Assembly: GCA_012862575.1 (NCBI GenBank)
Contig: BLSF01000003.1
Coordinates: 186,001 to 250,000, forward strand
Direction of reading: 5' to 3'
DNA from: Parietichytrium sp. I65-24A
Taxonomy: Eukaryota; Sar; Bigyra; Thraustochytrida; Thraustochytriidae
DNA length: 64,000 nucleotides
The notes under the pieces were generated by a model. The model did no database searches. It worked only from the letters and a program-made list of their open reading frames with translations, and was not told the DNA's origin. Both the position numbers and the translations under genes were made by a program. Positions 1 through 12,871 of this stretch are shown one piece after another (positions within the stretch are counted from its first letter, which is position 1; each line of letters begins with the position of its first letter).

Positions 1-1
1 A

Positions 2-424
2 GACCTTGAGCTCCCAAAGGGCTACCCAGTTCCGCTGCCGCCCCAGATTCCCCAGGTTCAGCAATCATTCAAGTACCTGATCGAAAGGGAGGCCCTGTGG
101 CTCTTGGATCAAACTCCGAAACAGCTAAACGAGATCCCGGCTTCGATGTTATTTCTTGTGGAAAGTCAGCTCAAGAGCCTGACAACTCTATTCGCTCTAG
201 ATTACAGGGGCCCCAAGCTGTCTTGTTTTGCTCTTAATCTGGATGCGGGCAAACTTTGGAACGATCAGGGCGAGTTGTATGTGCATCCGCTTCCGATCGT
301 TGTCTTCTCTCCGGAGTTGGTGCAATCGGTTTCTTCCGCCCAGATCACCGAGAGTAGCCAGGATCTCAAGCCAACTCAGAAAAAGAAGGGCAAGCGAAAG
401 AAGCAGCGTCAGTCCGTGGCTTAA
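2..424 (+). CDS. 3' end of an unrecognised protein gene (5' partial)
   Basis: The frame is open from the first bases of the window to a TAA at 422-424, so this is the C-terminal 140 residues or so of a larger protein. No ATG starts it; the codon at 104 is TTG inside an already open frame. The visible part is proline-rich at first (around positions 15-60), then a mixed globular-looking stretch, then a strongly basic tail rich in Lys, Arg and Gln just before the stop. Such a tail can bind nucleic acid or act as a nuclear signal, but I do not recognise the family. The next supported coding sequence is several kilobases downstream and on the other strand. Confidence 0.6.
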   Translation, partial: DLELPKGYPVPLPPQIPQVQQSFKYLIEREALWLLDQTPKQLNEIPASMLFLVESQLKSLTTLFALDYRGPKLSCFALNLDAGKLWNDQGELYVHPLPIVVFSPELVQSVSSAQITESSQDLKPTQKKKGKRKKQRQSVA

Positions 425-2222
425 GCTCTACTCTTTCTTCCTCGATGATATGTGTTCACAAGCTGCAACCAGAACACAGAAAAACCAGCAATTTGGTATC
501 CCACGGACGAAACAAGCCACCAGTCTCGTCTGGCTTCATCTCTGGTCGCCTATCGTTGACCGTCTCTTCATTTCACACGGAACTCTATTGCTTCAAACAC
601 GCTGATTTTCTCTCTCGCCATCCGCTTTTATTTTTTGTTTCTGTACAAAGCACATTTGATTCGCGCTCCAAACCTCACAAAGCAAGCTCCTCTCTAACAA
701 AACCACAAACGTGTGAAAGAGAGTCGCCGAATAGAAACCGCGACGTCACCTTTTCCCCTCTGGGAAGCACATTTCTGCTCAATCTGTTGTGAATTCTGTT
801 TTCTGAATTCTGAATTCTCTAAAAATGCATACTGGTACAAGCTGAAAATATTTCCTGGAGTGACGTCTCCGAAAGTTGAATGAATATTATTTTGATTGTG
901 TTGCTGAGGCTCAGAGTGAAAAGGAAGAGAAGGGGTCGTGCGCAGCATCCTCCCAACTCCTTTCCAGCAGCTGCAGTTGCCTTAAATGTTGACTTGACAA
1001 AGACAAAGAGCTCTTGAAGAGCAAAGAGCGAAAACAAACTCTCCGTCACAGTAAACCCACTTTCGCTTTGCGTTTTCATTTTCGTTTTCATTTTCACATA
1101 CTCTTTATTCGCTTCGACTTCTTTTTTTCATCTCTTCTCTCCTTCACAGCCATTCCCTGACTCGCTTGGGAGAAAGAAGAGCCACGCACAACCAGCACCA
1201 CCGCCTCTCGTTCCACACGTTCTGCGACTCCTGCGCCACTGAGGGAACGAAAAAGGTCGGAGCAACCCCGAGGCCCTGACGAGGATCAAAAACCACACAA
1301 GTTGAGTGCGATCAAAAGCAAAATCGCAATGGGTTTTGGTACCGTAAGAACAAGTTTGGAGTGAGGGGTGGTGTGTCATCCAGTCCTCACTTGCGCTTTA
1401 AGTTGTGGCTCCTCCCGCCTGTCGCAATGGTAGCATTGCTGATGTTTCTGGAAAGGCTCGCAGCTGGTGGCGAAGACATCTGATGCTTCAAATGAAGGGG
1501 CTAGGAGCTCGAGAGAGAGAGGCTCTGAAGAAGGGCCTTGGTGCTACAGCTACACAGCCAGCATTGCCAGCGCGAAGATGGAAGGCTTGTTGCGCGGTGT
1601 GAACGAGTATTGCTTTTTCTTTTGCTGTTAGCACCGGTACTGCGAGGTGCTGAGGCCTCAATGCTTTGGTTTGCGCCCAGCTTTCGAGAGTCCCCACAAC
1701 GCTCGATACTCTTTCGCGACCCATTCCAAGCTCTGAGTTTTCAATTTGAGATTTTGAGATTTTGAGAATTTGAGAACAGCCTGTTCGACAAGGCCAGCTA
1801 TTCGACTCTTGTAATACTTGCAATGTCCGGCAAAGCCTAAGCCGAACTCTTGCTCGCGCTGTGGCCGACTGCCGTCCTAGCTAGCTCCTCGAAGGCGATG
1901 ATTACTGCGAGGCTAACTTACTGCGAGGCTGGTGCGAAGTGGCCAAAGTTTCAGAGCACAGGTTACACCGATAAGTTACCGCTATATTTCCAACACCGTG
2001 ACTGTGGCGCTGGCACTTTTGCTTCCTCTTCTTTTGTTCAATTGATTCTTGGATCACTCAATCTCAAACAATCCATCTTTCTCTCGGAACCAATTGTTGA
2101 AAGACGCAGGGAAAACAAAGCTGTCGAGCTGTGAGTGGGATGGTGATTAATGGAAAGAAGGTGGAGCTACGACTACTTCAAGAAGAAGGGCAGCTTGGAC
2201 GTGGCCGCGTCCCTCCAATTTG

Positions 2223-2257
2223 ATGAGTGAGTGAGCGAGCGAGTGAGTGAGCGAGCG
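2223..2257. repeat. GAGT/GAGC tetranucleotide repeat
   Basis: About eight tandem units of GAGT alternating with GAGC. It lies in intergenic DNA. Confidence 0.9.
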
Positions 2258-2349
2258 TCATTTCAACAGAAGACCTCAAAAACTGTGATCAGAACAGAAT
2301 TTTTGGATGTCAGCAATGAGCTCCAATGATTTCTGATTTTTTGAAAGTG

Positions 2350-2392
2350 AAGAGGGGAGAGGGGAGAGGGGAGAGGGGAGAGGGAGAGAGAG
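2350..2392. repeat. Purine microsatellite, unit GGGGAGA
   Basis: Five to six tandem copies of a 7-base purine unit, grading into GA repeats. All purines are on the plus strand. Confidence 0.9.
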
Positions 2393-3091
2393 TATGACAC
2401 TTAAATCACCTCTCTTTCATTGCTTTTTTCGGTAAGCCATCAAGTCTTGTGCCCAGCAAGACGAGTGTGAGGCGAAGCACACGACAGCACGAGACGACAC
2501 ACACGGGGAGAGAAGAAGTGATGCACAAGCCTGGTCGAAAGGGTTGCTGTGAGGCACACTGACTGTGAATGTAAGTTTTTCGACTGGAGTCCTGCACGCC
2601 AACATAGCTGAGTGGCAGTAAGCGTCGCCGTGGCGAGGCTATATATACCTGTACTGTAAAGACTATCACGCAAAGAGATAGGTTCCGGTAGTGTCAAAAT
2701 GTAAGGTGGGAGCAAATGCGAATACAAATGCAAATGGCAAGGTTGTAGTGAGGAGCAACGTGTGCTGGTATGGTTACGTCAACGCTACCAGGAACAGTGT
2801 GCATACACTGTGCATTGTGCAATCGTCAAGTTTTGATTAAGTGGTATGAATGAAATAACAAAGCAATTGTTACTTTAAAGACTACTATGCAAAGAGATAA
2901 CATTTGTCGGTCGGCAAGAAGAGTATAAGACGTCTTATTCAGCTTAGATACCTCTACCCTCTTCATAAGAATAAACAATTTTACTTGCTAGGGCAGCATT
3001 GTGACTCGCCTGCATCGCAAAAAAACAAAAAAAAACTTTCCCCACACAGCAGTGATCTGAAAACTTGATTCTTAAGAAGGCCTTATTGATA

Positions 3092-4215
3092 TTAGGTTAG
3101 TTGTCTCCCTTCAAGCGTACATCTCTTTCTCCTGGGTCTTGATGATGAAAAACTATTGAGAGTAGCCGCTTGACTCAACTTCGGTATAGCAGTAAATTCT
3201 AACACATCAAGTAGCGGAATCTTGGCCAAAAATTTCTCTGTCTGCGGTGCGATCCTGGAAACCTTCCTTTGCAGAGAGTCTGGGCAGCTCCTTGAAGAAA
3301 ATACGCGTTTTTGTCTACTAGTAGTATATGAGTCCTCGAGTACCGTTCTATTTTGCGCCTGACGGACAACCTTCATTCACGCCACAGCCAGCGAGACGCT
3401 CCATATTTTCCACTGTACTGAGCACCAACACTATAGTCGCAGAAAAGGCTTCCGAATTTGTAGCTTGTGGATTCTGTGAAGAAGAAAATGAGTCAAAAAA
3501 GACTTCGTTTTCCTCATCGTCTTTGAGGGATTGTTGAATCATGGAAGCTTTGATACTCGTGCGCCCTCGCACATCGTCCCACATTGGCTGTTCAAAGGTT
3601 TGACAGGAAGCAACGTATCCGCCTGTGAACAATTCGTAAGGTTAGCTGCAGTTTCTGCTCCGGAAAGAGGAAAGAATCTTTGCCCTCTCTTTGCTGCTCG
3701 CTTTAACTAAGTCGTTGGGACCGATTCCAGCGAAGCGAGGAGAATGAAGAAGGCGGAGGAAGTCTGAGTTACTAAGTGATCTTACCGGCTAGAACAGTCC
3801 ATCTGCCTCCAAATCGCACGCTTTGTAGAAGGGGAAATTTGTCACCGGCCAACAGTTGCCACTTGTAACTAGGCCCTCTCACAATTCAAGAGCTCCAACA
3901 ATGTCCTTTCCAAAGCCTCAAGGTCTCCAAGAATACAGGGTACTCCTCAGTGTCCAATGCAATAAAACGCAATAGCAATTCATCGGTCGCCATATCCAGT
4001 AGGCTGCGCTTAAGGCCCCGGCTTACAGTTTACCACAGTAAAGTCTTGAGTGCAACCATCGTCCTCACAACTTTGGGTCCAGCACTTTTCTCATTGTTGT
4101 AGTGAGGGGCGGGTTTTTTTCCTCCCCTTCTACTTTTTTCTGCCCATCAAAAATAGTGCTGCCGTTAACTATAATACTCTTGTGGAAGTTCAGCTAAGCA
4201 GTTGCTCGACATAGC
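3092..4215 (-). pseudogene. Probable decayed spliced gene, family unknown
   Basis: On the minus strand, a coding-looking segment above 3786 ends in a good donor (GTAAGA at 3785-3780), and another starts after an acceptor (CAG ending at 3623) preceded by a CTAAC branch-like sequence. Joining 3786 to 3622 keeps frame and reads TVLAGGYVASC across the junction; the intron would be 163 bases. The second segment stays open to 3348, and a different frame stays open from there to 3092. Upstream, coding-like frames continue to about 4215 but meet in-frame stops (near 3888 and 4032) and frame changes. This fits an old gene that has decayed, or a live gene with more short introns than I can place. I recognise no domain. 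The spliced junction is the strongest evidence; the outer limits are guesses. Confidence 0.35.
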
Positions 4216-6030
4216 ACCTCCTGATACCTTAAGATTTCTTACGATACATATCGTAGTAATCACTTAATAAAAACTGGTGTCCGGGCATAGGTATCCGATA
4301 GATCAGATTAAAAGCAGATGTGGAGTTGTTGTGAAACTCAGTTGCGGCCTACTTCGAGTCCCATGCTTCATCATGTTCCATTAACACTGAGACTAGTAAC
4401 CAAAAATGGCAGTTGGCAGAAAGAGGAAGGATCAGAGGACAAGGAAGGGGTATGCAGCGTTAAATGATTGCCACCTCTGTTGATTGGAATTGAAGTGAAT
4501 TGAATGCAATTGAAAGAAATCAGAAGAAAAAGAACGGCAAATGCCATCTGTGCAGAAACAATACGCTTCACAGTGAAGGCCCTATCCGACCCCCTTAGCC
4601 CTCCATATCTTCCAGATTGTTTGAATTGAAAAATACGCTCCCCACGTTTTCTAGAGTGATTTGTAGTAAACCTTAGTGTTCGGCATTGGCATGTGAGTGT
4701 GTTGCTCTAAGAGTGAAACTCGGAGGGACATTTGATGATTTTTACCCTTGATCCCACCTTCTCGCTCCTCCCTCTCCTCCGAGTTCTCTGGGGCCTCTCA
4801 TTTTATCTCTCTCTCGAAGAAAGTGAGATAGATCGGAACTGAAAAAGGATTCCATTAGCATCTATTGCACTCTAGCTACCCAGTACTTTAGAGTACCAGG
4901 TGCAACGCGACTGGAGGGTTTGTACCAGAGGGATGAAATGAGCTCTACTGCTTTCCTACTTCTAACTTTATTGAAGAACAAGAGACGAAAGAAGAAAGAA
5001 AGGGCGAATCAGCGGACAGGAGGAGGAAGGGTAATGGGGTGGGTACCACCCGATTACTGACTGTGAGGAGCACAGGTGTAGATGCAACAGCACGGATACA
5101 ACGCGGTGGACCAAATCCTACGGGGAAAGAGGTAGTGCGAGGCTTTTGTATAGGCAGAGCTCATAACACAGCCAGTAACAGGGACAACGAGTGACGCTGG
5201 CGGGTACTAGTCCTATTACACTATGAAGTAAGGTTTATTAACTTGGAAGGTCATTCATCCATGATCAAGAACACTGCCAATGACTAAAGTCCACAAACAG
5301 AGCAGAGCAGAGAAGAGCTACTTTCTTTTGCGCTACTACCTTGCCACAGCCAGACATAACGATGCTGTAGCTTTCTTCTAAAGTTCAAATTGACTGTCGA
5401 AAGTTAAGACTTTATTATTGTTCTCATCTCACTCACAGTTCATCATCTTTCTTGTTCTTTGTTATTGGTTATCTTCCACATTCACAGTCACAGAACAATA
5501 GAAAAATAGAAACAGAACCATAATCTTAGAATCAGAATTTCAGAATTTTGAGTTTGGAACGTTTTGCTAGAGTTGCCAAACAGGAGTTGAAGTTGCCAGC
5601 AGTCTCTTTTCTCGACCGGCTATTATAGATATCTGCCCAGACGGAGGTCTCGAGAGCAGTCAACAACAATAACGACAACACCAACAACACCAACACACGT
5701 AGACGGAGAAGAAGCCCCAGCTGCTGCCCGCACTCAGTCTCTGTGCGTGTCAGGCAGAGCTCCAAGCCAGACCGATATCCATATCGATATCGATATCGAT
5801 ATCGATATTGTCATTGTCACTATCGAGCTCCGGGGCCCACTGGGTTGTCTCCGCGAGAGGGAGAAACGACTGCGCGCGTACGAGTACATGTGAGACCAGG
5901 ACGGCAAGCAGCAGCATAGCACCGCAACGCGAGTTGAGAAGGGAAGTGAAGTGAAAGCCGCGGTCACCTCCTCCAAGCCCGTGGGCAACGGAGTGTGGTT
6001 CGAGGGTGCGAAGAGCGGGCAGCAGGCACC
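4216..6030. other. Intergenic interval upstream of the first CCT-like gene
   Basis: No supported gene. It contains GACTGTGA at 5059, its complement at 5482, the CAGAATTTCAGAATTTT repeat near 5528-5548 and an ATCGAT tandem tract at 5772-5809. The last 250 bases are probably promoter and 5' leader of the gene starting at 6031. Confidence 0.5.
5772..5809. repeat. ATCGAT tandem repeat
   Basis: Five to six copies of the self-complementary hexamer ATCGAT (first copies imperfect), 220-260 bases before the ATG at 6031. Confidence 0.9.
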
Positions 6031-6702
6031 ATGCAGCAGAGCGAGAGGCAGCACGGCCAGCAAACGCGCACCCGTGCGGACGCGCTTGCACTATTCAGAT
6101 TGAAGCGGAAGCGCAGGGACTATGGAAGGAAGATCTATCAAAACATGGCTAGGAAGCAGCCAAAAGGAGAGTTGGCATTTCGCAATCGGAACCGGCGGGA
6201 GAAGAAGGCCATTCAAGAAGCCGATGCTGCGTCTTTAGCATTGCAGCAGCAGGCAGACGGTTCGCACAACCACACTCACTTTCCTGCTCGGCCAACGAGC
6301 GATTTGGCCACGCCCCACTCTGTACAGATGCGCTCAGTGTATCCACAGGAGAACACCTGGGAGGCTGTCCGAGCAAGAAAGAGCTTTCAAAGATTTGCAG
6401 GCGAGGATGATTGGGGCCAGCAGAGGACTCCGCCGACCTTCTCATCCCATTATGTTGATGATGGCATCCTGAACCATCAGCCAATTTTGGAGGACGAAGC
6501 AAATCTGATGATAAATTATCCGGAAGCCAGTTCCGAGGAGTTTGCTACGGGCAAGCACCTTGCGTTCGCGGCTCCCAAGCGCGCTCTGTTCCCTTTTGCA
6601 GATGCAAGCTCACATGACGCCCCGATGGCATGGCCGACCCCTGTCGAGCCAACTGATGCCGACTGGGAAATTTTGGCTGGGGCGCTAACCACTCGGCGCT
6701 GA
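6031..6702 (+). CDS. CCT-like basic-motif protein, long member
   Basis: 223 residues from the ATG at 6031, which sits in a good context (GCACCATGC); upstream in-frame codons lack an ATG. Residues 15-56 are a basic motif of the pattern R-x5-LF-x2-KRKRR, then GRKIY, MARKQPKG and AFRNR. The first half matches the CCT motif (CONSTANS, CO-like, TOC1), a nuclear-import and DNA/NF-Y contact module; the second half departs from the family, which ends in R-x-G-R-F. The middle (residues 57-205) is polar and acidic with no domain I know. The last residues carry TDADWEILAGAL, matched in two paralogues downstream. A nuclear regulator is the likely role by family analogy. It is intronless and stands alone, with 2 kb or more to any other likely gene. 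The CCT assignment rests on pattern, not a profile search. Confidence 0.75.
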   Translation: MQQSERQHGQQTRTRADALALFRLKRKRRDYGRKIYQNMARKQPKGELAFRNRNRREKKAIQEADAASLALQQQADGSHNHTHFPARPTSDLATPHSVQMRSVYPQENTWEAVRARKSFQRFAGEDDWGQQRTPPTFSSHYVDDGILNHQPILEDEANLMINYPEASSEEFATGKHLAFAAPKRALFPFADASSHDAPMAWPTPVEPTDADWEILAGALTTRR

Positions 6703-7293
6703 GTGCTCCCGTCCCACCTGCTCGTCTGCTAATCTGCTGATCGGCCGGTTTGCGGACGAGCGGCCAACCGTCAACCATCAACGCGTTAGCCAGACTGTGA
6801 TTTCGCGTTTCTTTTCTTCTCCCTCATTGCACAAGTGCCACCGTCCCCAGTTCTACTCTACACCTTATGATGTTTGCGGTTAAGTTCACGTTCTCCTACC
6901 CTTTCCGGCCGGTCAGCGTGACGGAGCGCTGCGCTGGCTTTCATCTGCTCCCACCCACTGTTCCTTTCAGGAGCAATTTAGTATTCTATCGGTCGAATTA
7001 TCGTTTTTTTTAAATACGTCTGCAACAACATGTATATGCACTCTCTGTCAGACCCGAATTCAGCTTCTTCCTTCTGATCTGGCGAAACCAAAAACAGTCG
7101 AAATGCATTCTAAAGTACATAGTAAAATGTTCCTTTTTCTGTTCGACCTTCTTCTTTCGACCTCTTTTCAAATTTTGCAAACCTGTGCAAACAAGTTTGG
7201 CCCGGTCGAGCTGCCCAAACAGGTGCTTGGTACTGACTTATCGTTCCTCTAGCGTTCCTTCTCGTGGCCGCAAATGGACATCCAGTGCGAGCA

Positions 7294-7329
7294 TCCCCCC
7301 CTCCTCCTTCTCCTCCTCCTCCTCCTTCT
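7294..7329. repeat. CTC/CTT pyrimidine triplet tract
   Basis: An imperfect CTC triplet run starting with seven cytosines; pure pyrimidine on the plus strand. Confidence 0.85.
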
Positions 7330-9156
7330 ACCTTGTGAGAGAACAGCACACGAGAAAAATGTCCCAAACTCAGAGCCACTCAGAACGCAAGCAAGCAGAG
7401 GCAACATGTGAGAGCCATAGCGCAGTCTAGTACTTTCCTTTGTGGCAATGAGGGATTGAATCACGACGCAAGCTAGAAAGCGAGTTTGCCGTGCAGAAGA
7501 GTACAATCTGTCCCTTCTCATTTCTGCATTTGCGTTTGCGTTTGCATTGCATTGCTTTGCTTTTTCTTTGCTCTTCTCCGAATGTATGTATCACGGCATA
7601 CCGGGACGTGCCGGCCTTCACAATCAGGTCAGGTCAGTAATGAACTACTTGCGAATTGGCCAGTGAATTTGCACATTGCGTCTTCTGAATTCTAAACCTC
7701 AAATCCTGACTGCCTGTGCTGAGCCACGTGAGGTGGATGAGTATTCAGTACTCGCTGACAGTGAGTCACCGCACTCACGAGTCGGTAACACTGTACCCTT
7801 GTAGTGACACAGTCTCTCTCTTCTCGTCGCTGGCTTTTCAGCTCTGTTTGCTCTCCCGTGCACAAGCGTACAACAGACCGCGCTTGGCACGCAAATCGAT
7901 GGAAGCGGTGAGAGTCTTCGTTGTCGATTTTGAGACACGATTGCAACCTGGGAAAGCTCAAGTGTGATTCTGGATTCTGAAACCAGTCCGGAAAAGCGGA
8001 CCGAAGAAACGGAAGAATGGACCACCTAGAGAACTGTGCAGAAAGACGGAAGATGAAAACGAGGGCAGAGTATGCATAGCCCTCTCAGAACCGATTATAA
8101 GGAGTCTACCTATTGCAAGAGCAGCCAGTCCTCCGCGAATCCGTGATGTTTCTGACGATCGAGTCTTCCTGATTTCTTGTCATCCACAACCATTCGTTCT
8201 CATTCGTTCTCATACGCCAGACCAAACTCTTTTGGCTTGCTGGGACATCGTCCCTCAGGCTCGTTCCAAACTCAGCCATCTGTCGGCTAGTCCAATCAGA
8301 CCGGCTTTGCCTGCTCCCGGTCTTTCGTCTCCACCGGAGTTCCTGGTACGCTGACAAGTGCTGACAGACCTACATTCACGGGCTCAGAACGTCTGCATTT
8401 TGTTCTGGCAGTAGCCACAAAATACCAGTCCAGAAATACAGAAAATCAATCCAGAACAGCAAAGAGTAACCTCTCGCGCTGTTGGTCTAGCTGGAGCTCA
8501 AAGCTTCAGAGCTCTCTAGTCTAGTGAGCTCTGGGCCAAGAGAGGGAATCACCTTGCACACTATCTCGTTGAAAATTGGCCCGGCGTGGAGATAATTCCT
8601 TCACAAGCGTTCATCTTGCTTTCTCTGAGCTCTTCTGAATTTTGCAGGCTCTATTCTTGAAACGCAACGGGCAGCGCTGTCCGATTCTTCAGTGCACTGA
8701 GTGGCGTGCCAGCCACCGCGATGACTGCGATGACCATGATCGACCTAACGTAACAATCAGAGAGGCTTCTTGCAGTTGAAAGCTGGGGTGAGCACGATGT
8801 TGCAGCTCACAAACTGACAAACCCCAGGCCTCGTTGCAGCTCACAAGTTGCGACTAACGTGGAAACCCCACCAACTTTCCCCCCCCCGTTGTTCTTTCAC
8901 CAGTGTCCCACCACCCTCTCTCCAGCGTCCTATTCGCTACTGAGTACTCACTGTCAGTACCACAGCCAACTTTATGCCCTCGGCCCTCGGATTCTTGAGC
9001 ACTGTTTTACTGTTTTGCCCGCAGCTGCCACTGCACTCTCAAGCGCGACCGGTCTAACACTTTTAACTGATTTGCGCTAAGTTACCGGTACGTGAGTTAG
9101 CTAAGTCCTCCAATGTCCTCCAGCTATTAGCTAGGCTCACTCTTCTCTTACTTTCC

Positions 9157-9179
9157 TTTGTTTGTTTGTTTGTTTGTTT
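9157..9179. repeat. TTTG tetranucleotide repeat
   Basis: Five to six tandem TTTG units. A similar CAAA run on the opposite strand sense lies at 48190-48230. Confidence 0.9.
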
Positions 9180-10940
9180 CTCTTTCTTCTTTCTGCCCTT
9201 GCTTTGGTACGCGCTGACGAAGTCAGTCACGTGTTGAAGGTGAGAAAGAGGGTGAATGCAAGACGACGAAAGATGAGAGAGAAATAAGATGAAAAGAAGG
9301 ATTTGATTCACCGTCAATGCGAACGATGTGAAGTATCCAGTTTCCTGTTTCCTTGTTGTAACTCGTAAACGCGGCCTACGTGGAACGCTACACTACGAAT
9401 ACTTTCCCTAGCCGATTCATTAGGAGTTGTCGATCTCAAGGAAAAAGGTGGAGGAGGTGCAACCGGGAGTACTGTTCTAGCTAGCTAGCGAACATTGAGT
9501 CGTAGCTGTCGTAGCTACTTTTCAGTCGAACTCTGCGAAAATAGAAAATTTTTAAATTCAATTACCTCACATGTCCGTACCCAGTACCATACGTTACCTG
9601 CGGATTCATGCACAGTGCAAGTAGCATTCAGTGAGAGTCGTCCCCTCGCTAACTGTGGCTAACTGCAGGAACAGCGGTAGGTGTAATGCAGTAGCCAGCT
9701 GCACAGTGTTGCTGAGACTACCACAGAAACAGTGCTCCGAAAGTAAGAATCAATTAACATCCATGATATCGTTTTCCCTTCTTGACAGTGGCATTGAATG
9801 CATATGCATGTTGAGACAAACCGGGATTCCAGGCTGGTGAAAACTGCCGAGGCAAGTTGAAATAAATATCTCTTCGCAAAGGTTCGAACAGTCCCAACCT
9901 ACGATGCTCCATCAATATAACAATGTAACACTGTCAATACGTCAGTACTACCGGTACAACCAGCTGGCTCTTAGGTTGTAGATGCGAAAACCTTGCGTTC
10001 TACTGCTTTGGTCCTAACACTCGAAATCCGGTGCGGCGCAAAAGAGTATGCCATTTAAAAGGAGAGCTGTTTGGCGATTTGCTAATGGGCGTACGCATCA
10101 GAACTTGGTACGTTGAGACACGTTTCAACTTTGCATGTTACCGGGCATTATGGGTGTGCGCCTATTCAGCTTGCCTGATTAGCAACTATTACCACAGTAA
10201 AAGCGATAGCATCATACTTGAACTTTAGAGCATAGCTTAGTCTCGCGATTGGAACTACAGCCCCCACTCCGCCCTCTCAGAGTCTCACAGGTTTTAAAGT
10301 TTCTTCACAGCTGCCTCACAGCTAGCTCACAGCTGCCTCACAGCTCTCCATCCGCTCTGCAAGAGAGCACGTGCTCACTCACAGTCAGTCGCCACCAAGC
10401 GCTTCTGGCTCGCCTTTGGGCAGAGATTTGGTCACCCATTCGCCACATCGCAGCAATCGCAGCACTGCCTCGTAAGCCACCGTAGGCGTTCTCGCTTGTT
10501 CGATCATGGCATTGGAGCGATTCGAGCGTTTCAAAAACTTTCCCCGAATTCGAACTCTTGACTGGCAAAGGTATACGCTTCGCTACGACTACTACTACAC
10601 TTTGCTGGCTTGGTGGATGGGTCTTGTTCTTGGAATTATTAATTAATAATTCGATCGCAGAGAGGAAGAAAACTTACTGTTAGTTTACACCGATTGCAGT
10701 GAAGATGGTCACGTACCTGCTCTCATTTTTCTGTCTTATGTTTACCTCCAGCACAAGCGCAAGAACGCTGCGAGAACCGCGCTGAGAACGCAGCATGCGC
10801 TGTCGTGGGGAGCTGCATAGCTTTCGTTTGTGTTGGACGGTTGTATGTTTCGGAAAGGAGAGGGAAACGGAAAATGAAAAGGAAGGAAAAGAAGAGTCGC
10901 GCTGCTGCCTTGAGATACAGCGAGAGAAGACGTCACCTTC

Positions 10941-10982
10941 TGCGTGGCTGCGTGGCTGCGTGGCTGCGTGGCTGCGTGGCTG
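10941..10982. repeat. Tandem 8-mer TGCGTGGC
   Basis: Five tandem copies of TGCGTGGC. They explain repeated open frames on both strands at this place, which are therefore not genes. Confidence 0.9.
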
Positions 10983-12477
10983 GAGGGACAGTGGCTCGAC
11001 ATTAGGTTGGCGAAAGTGAAACGCAGTTCGAACTCGACCCTTCCTGGCCCTTCCTATCCTTCTTTTCTCCCTCCCTCCTGCGTCTGTCTTCGTGCCGTTG
11101 ACTGTGAAGGTGTGGTGCCACTCACAGTAGTCTCTCAGAGCATATCTCACAGCGCAGGAGGAGACGATGTGCACTCGATTTCGATTGGTACTCTGTACAT
11201 CTAGATGACGCTTAGTCTTTGGCTCTTGTGAGGGCAAAGTACAAGAAACGTCAACTGCGACCCGGGGACCCGAATCTCCGAGGGCTGCAAAGCTTAAAAA
11301 TGAATAACCGAACTATATCTCCCGCTTGATGAGAGTTAACGTTTGGCGGATGGAGCAAATCAACGAACTCATGGGGTGGGTAATTGGATGGGTGTTGGAA
11401 TGCTTTGGAGCATCTCTTTTGGCTCAAAAAAGTCCAAAATAAAACCGTGTTCGGAGAAGACGAGATGTGAATGCTTGCTTTCCTCTGCCTACGTGTAGCA
11501 AATTGCTGGTGGTATCACATCAATCCACCGCAAGCCCTCGGGCCAATAAATCGAGGTTGACGAGATTTCTTTCGCCAGCTTTGTGCACATGTTCTGAAAA
11601 CAAAAAGCGATATGACTTTACAGTCAATCAATGAACATTGCAACTTTATGGAATTCATAAAAGCAAAGCACTGAATTTGGTGCTAGTAATCATCTCTCTT
11701 CAGTCCCCTTTTTCATAAAGTGAACTAAGTTAATTGAGAACTCCTTCGTCCTCTTGACTCTCTCGTAGCCCCTTCACACCACAGCACTCAGTAATTCATA
11801 CTTCAACCTTCCCCTTTCCAGCCTGCCAGCTCTGGTTTTGAAGTTCAACGTCGCCTGGCATCTGCTTCTTCCGTTTTCCCTTAATTGTTCTCTGGAGTCG
11901 TACTGTCAGTAACTGGAATTTTCATTTGAAGAATCAATAATTTCAAAGGTAAGTTACAGACAGAGTAGCGAGTACCGGCACAGGAACAAGTCGCAACTCT
12001 CCCAGGCAGGAGGGAAAAAGGAAGGAATAGGAAAAGGAAAAGGAAGGGGAAGAAAGGATTTAGCAATGGATGAAAAGAAGAAGGAAGAAGGGAAACTGAA
12101 GAAACAAGCAATGGAAGCCATGCCAGAGTAACAGATAGGTCGAGCTGTAGCAGCCGCATTCTTTCTTCGTGATTCGGAATCCGAAAGAGAATGTTCAACG
12201 CTACGTTGAAACACACTCTGCCATTGAAACACACTCTGGCATTAACGGTAGGCAGGAAAGAATCGCCTTTCCAATACTGGAAAACTAAAGGTCCCTACGC
12301 CCACTCCTTGCTCCAACGCTATGGCCCGTCTTTTCGCTGATCATCCTGCACCAATCGCACCAGATCTCGCCGAGCCAAACGATGAGAGAGGGCAAGACAC
12401 CTCAGAAGAAAAGAGGAATGGAAAGAAAAAGAAAAGATGACGCCTTTGAATGATTTGATAGCTTGATTAATCGATGG

Positions 12478-12518
12478 TGAGTGAGAGAGTGAGTGAGTGA
12501 GTGAGTGAGTGAGTGAGG
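12478..12518. repeat. GAGT tetranucleotide repeat
   Basis: About nine GAGT units after a short GAGA run, similar to the tract at 2223-2257. Confidence 0.9.
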
Positions 12519-12871
12519 GCTACAAGCACTGCCAGTCCTATTCTCTCCTTCATCAATGAACTCATCCTCCGAATTCTGAATTCCGAACTGATCGATAGCG
12601 TCGCCCCTGAAGAAAAGAGCTAGCTGGTTCCTTCTCTTCCCGTCCTTTTATAAACTCATCAAGCCGATCGGCTTAAATGAAACAAACTACAATCCACCAT
12701 CCGCCACTGTGCCACTCTGCCGGAGAGGGAATGGACTAACTTCAAAAGAACAGAAGAAAAGTTTATTTTTCCACTGTCAGTTGACTGTGAAAGTAGTTAA
12801 TTAATTAAAATTCGTGTAGAAAGTGTGTCCGAACTGGTGCCAGTACTAGCTCGCAAGTCTACTCTCCACCC

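Larger units (their letters stand above)
425..3091. other. Gene-poor interval with short repeats
   Basis: No convincing gene was seen on either strand. The interval begins with the 3' flank of the preceding gene. It contains a GAATTCTG tract near 790-820, a GAGAATTTGAGATTTTGA-type tract near 1740-1775, a CTAGCTAG palindrome near 1877, two microsatellites (2223-2257 and 2350-2392) and a GACTGTGA motif at 2561. Short open frames here have no codon or motif support. Confidence 0.5.

Noticed and set aside
9885-9910. GGTTCGAAC, similar to a tRNA B box
   Set aside because: The T stem does not pair and no acceptor or anticodon arm fits around it; no tRNA gene was found in the window.
10680-11237. 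185-codon minus-strand open frame
   Set aside because: It spans the 8-base tandem repeat at 10941-10982, starts and ends in plain spacer, and its composition (Arg, Ser, His runs) is not protein-like.
11881-12234. 117-codon minus-strand frame rich in Phe and Leu
   Set aside because: It is produced by the purine tract near 12003-12060 read on the opposite strand.
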